Assembly (NCBI GenBank): GCA_027011835.1 | Contig: JALUZN010000320.1 | Coordinates: 1 to 7,016 of the forward strand | DNA from: Draconibacterium sp. | GTDB lineage: Bacteria; Bacteroidota; Bacteroidia; Bacteroidales; Prolixibacteraceae | Direction: 5' to 3' | DNA length: 7,016 nt | Part shown: piece after piece, positions 4,684 through 7,016 of the stretch | Layout of the letters: the number at the start of each line of letters is the position of its first letter | How positions within the stretch are numbered: position 1 is the first letter of the stretch | Translations under genes and position numbers: made by a program | The notes under the pieces: generated by a model | Database searches by the model: none | Seen by the model: the letters and a program-made list of their open reading frames with translations, nothing else | What the model was told of the DNA's origin: nothing

Positions 4684-7016
4684 GTGGCAACAAAAAAAAC
4701 AGATACAACTACTCGGAAGCGAAAAACAACTCAAAAGAAAAAAACCAACGCAAAAAAGAGGAACAACAAATACAGGTTTTTAAAACTGGCCGGAAAAATT
4801 GCTGCAGTACTCTTTTTGTTGGGACTTTTGTTTTTTATCCTTGTATTTCTGGGTGTGTTTGGTCCGGTTCCGTCGAAACTACAACTTCATCAAATAAATA
4901 ATCCGGTTGCCTCCGAAGTGTACTCGGCCGATGGAAAAATACTTGGCCGCTACTATGTTGAAAACCGCAGCACCGTTACTTTCGACGAGATTTCGCCAAA
5001 TGTAATTAACGCACTTATTGCCACCGAAGATTCGCGTTTTTACGAGCATCGCGGAATTGATGAACTGGCACTTTTCCGGGTTTTTATAAAATCGATTATA
5101 ATGCACCATAAAAGTTCGGGAGGCGGTAGCACCATCAGCCAGCAAATTGCTAAAAACCTCTATCCACGTGTCGATTACGGACCATTTTCGATGCCGGTAA
5201 ATAAATTGCGCGAAGCAATAATTGCCTACCGGTTAGAACGTATTTATTCGAAACATCAGATTTTGGCGATGTACCTGAATACCGTTCCTTTTGCCGAAAA
5301 TATTTTTGGTATTGAGGTGGCTGCCGAACGGTTTTTCTCGAAAACTCCGAAGAACCTCTCGGTTACCGAAGCTGCCGTTTTGGTTGGAATGTTAAAAGCC
5401 AACAACTACTACAATCCGCGCACCCACCCCGAACGGGCAAAAAAACGCCGCAATGTTGTCATCAATCAAATGGCGAAATACAGCTACATCACAAAAAAAG
5501 AAGCTGAATTTTATAAAGAAAAACCACTAAAACTGAAATACAGGATTATTTCGTACAACCGGGGACCGGCACCTTATTTCCTCGAAAAATTAAAGCCACA
5601 ATTGTTAGAATGGTGCGAAAACAACTACAACGAAAACGACGACCCTTACAATTTATATACCGACGGGTTGAAAATTACAACCACCATCGATTATAACTTG
5701 CAATATTATGCACAACAGTCGGTAAAAGAGTATATGAAACGGTTGCAAAAAGTTTTCGATACCCGTTGGAAATCGCGCGATATTTTCAAAGAGAATCCGG
5801 CTATTATTAAAAGTGCTATTCAAAGAAACAACCCGGGAAACACCAATTACAATGAACTTTTAAAACAGTATAACGAGAAAAAGCCAACAACGCTTTTTAC
5901 CTGGGACGGATTAAAAGAGGTAACTATTTCGCGGCTCGATTCGCTTAAACATTATCTGAAAATGTTAAATGCCGGATTTATTGCACTCGACCCACACAGT
6001 GGCGATTTAAAAGCGTGGGTGGGTGGAATTGATTACCGTTTTTTTAAATACGACCACATTACAGCTCCCCGGCAAACCGGCTCGGCATTTAAACCTTTTG
6101 TTTATCTGGCAGCACTCGAAAACGGTGTCGATGCCGATAAATATTATGCAAACCGGTTAAAAGTTTATACCGAATACAACAACTGGACACCCCATAATTC
6201 GCACAACAGTTACGAAGGTTATTACTCGATGAAAGGCGCCTTGGCAAAATCGTTAAATACCATCTCGGTTGAAGTTTTATTAGATGCCGGAATTGATGAA
6301 ACCATTGAGCTTGCCGAAGATTTGGGTATTTCGGCCGAACTGCCCGAATATCCGTCGTTGGCACTGGGCGTTGCTTCAATTTCGTTAAAAGAGATGGTTG
6401 AAGCTTACGCTGCAATTGTTAACGATGGCCGGCCTGTAAAAACACACTACCTGATGAAAATTGCCGACCATACGGGGAAAGTGTTAGAAACTTTTGAATA
6501 CGAACAGGAAGATGACCCCGTTGCCGACCCCGAAAACTGCCGTGCAGTAATAAATATGATGGAAGCTGTTGTTAATAATGGAACCGGGCGCGGAATAAGA
6601 AGAACATATAAGATTACTTCCGACTTTGCCGGGAAAACAGGAACTACTCAAAACAATTCCGACGGCTGGTTTATCGGTCTTACTCCCGATTTGGTAACCG
6701 GATGCTGGGTGGGTGCCGATGACCCGCGTGTACATTTCCGCTCTACAACATACGGACAAGGAGCCTATATGGCGTTGCCAATTGTGGGCAAATTCTTTAG
6801 CAAAACATACAACGACCCAAAATTTAAATCATTAAAAGCAAGCACCTTCTCTCCTCCTCCCCTCGAAATGTTGGCCATGCTTAACAAACCACAATACCGC
6901 AAAGTACTCGATATTGATAAAAAGAAATTCGATATTGCCGCTATTTTCAAAAAGAAAGAAGAAAGTTCGGAACTAAAAGAGAAGCAGCCGGTTAAAGTTC
7001 AGAAAAAGAATAAAAA
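4684..7016 (+). CDS. mrcA: Class A penicillin-binding protein (PBP1A-type), 3' end beyond right edge
   Basis: Bifunctional peptidoglycan synthase anchored in the inner membrane: an outer-face glycosyltransferase polymerises lipid II and a transpeptidase cross-links the stem peptides. The frame has no ATG after its last upstream stop (4663-4665), so GTG 4684 is the start. Residues 1-39 are a Lys/Arg/Thr-rich cytoplasmic tail; the membrane helix is about 40-60. The GT51 domain (about 85-260) shows EDSRFYEHRG at 115-124 (catalytic E115), GGGSTISQQIAKN at 146-158, and LERIYSKHQILAMYLN at 184-199. The transpeptidase (about 450-700) has all three active-site motifs: GSAFKP (nucleophile S467, K470), KSLN (S523, N525) and KTGTT at 651-655. 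It therefore appears catalytically complete. A Lys-rich C-terminal tail begins near residue 740 and is still open after 777 codons. It follows the DUF456 gene by 35 bases. Codon use (TCG serine, CGG/CGC arginine) matches the neighbouring plus-strand genes. The symbol is a family-level label. Confidence 0.95.
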   Translation, partial: MATKKTDTTTRKRKTTQKKKTNAKKRNNKYRFLKLAGKIAAVLFLLGLLFFILVFLGVFGPVPSKLQLHQINNPVASEVYSADGKILGRYYVENRSTVTFDEISPNVINALIATEDSRFYEHRGIDELALFRVFIKSIIMHHKSSGGGSTISQQIAKNLYPRVDYGPFSMPVNKLREAIIAYRLERIYSKHQILAMYLNTVPFAENIFGIEVAAERFFSKTPKNLSVTEAAVLVGMLKANNYYNPRTHPERAKKRRNVVINQMAKYSYITKKEAEFYKEKPLKLKYRIISYNRGPAPYFLEKLKPQLLEWCENNYNENDDPYNLYTDGLKITTTIDYNLQYYAQQSVKEYMKRLQKVFDTRWKSRDIFKENPAIIKSAIQRNNPGNTNYNELLKQYNEKKPTTLFTWDGLKEVTISRLDSLKHYLKMLNAGFIALDPHSGDLKAWVGGIDYRFFKYDHITAPRQTGSAFKPFVYLAALENGVDADKYYANRLKVYTEYNNWTPHNSHNSYEGYYSMKGALAKSLNTISVEVLLDAGIDETIELAEDLGISAELPEYPSLALGVASISLKEMVEAYAAIVNDGRPVKTHYLMKIADHTGKVLETFEYEQEDDPVADPENCRAVINMMEAVVNNGTGRGIRRTYKITSDFAGKTGTTQNNSDGWFIGLTPDLVTGCWVGADDPRVHFRSTTYGQGAYMALPIVGKFFSKTYNDPKFKSLKASTFSPPPLEMLAMLNKPQYRKVLDIDKKKFDIAAIFKKKEESSELKEKQPVKVQKKNK

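Overview
The window looks like chromosomal DNA of a Bacteroidota bacterium. The signs are AT-rich DNA, few Shine-Dalgarno sequences, TAnnTTTG-like promoter elements, and a GtrA / CPBP protease / DUF456 / class A penicillin-binding protein neighbourhood. A marine or anaerobic Marinilabiliales/Prolixibacteraceae-type organism would fit the heavy TCG and CGG codon use of the right half, but that placement is inference only. I see no CRISPR array, insertion sequence, tRNA or rRNA.

Left half (1-2513, minus strand): three genes form one tightly overlapped transcription unit, read right to left. First is an alpha/beta hydrolase with an aspartate in the nucleophile position. Next is a full-length fused Ada protein (Cys4 methyl-phosphotriester acceptor, AraC-type DNA-binding region, O6-alkylguanine-DNA methyltransferase). 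Last is the N-terminal 185 codons of an AlkA-type 3-methyladenine DNA glycosylase, which runs off the left edge and most likely begins at a TTG codon inside the end of ada. The genes overlap by 11 and 14 bases, suggesting translational coupling. Together they look like an adaptive response to DNA alkylation, with the hydrolase possibly acting on a reactive electrophile.

Centre (2514-2727): a 214-base divergent intergenic region. It holds an imperfect 11-base direct repeat with a 31-base period just upstream of the minus-strand operon, a candidate operator.

Right half (2728-7016, plus strand): four envelope-related genes, namely a GtrA-family membrane protein, a CPBP-family intramembrane protease homologue, a DUF456 membrane protein (8-base gap after the protease gene), and a class A penicillin-binding protein (GTG start; glycosyltransferase plus transpeptidase; open at the right edge after 777 codons). 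The last three are codirectional and closely spaced.

By hand count on sampled lines, the left half is poorer in G+C (mostly about 28-37%) than the right half (about 42-52%), and serine and arginine codon choice differs. The alkylation module may therefore have a separate history from its neighbours. I found nothing that amounts to a clearly new system. The most interesting points are the Asp-nucleophile hydrolase fused into an Ada/AlkA operon and the direct repeat in front of it.
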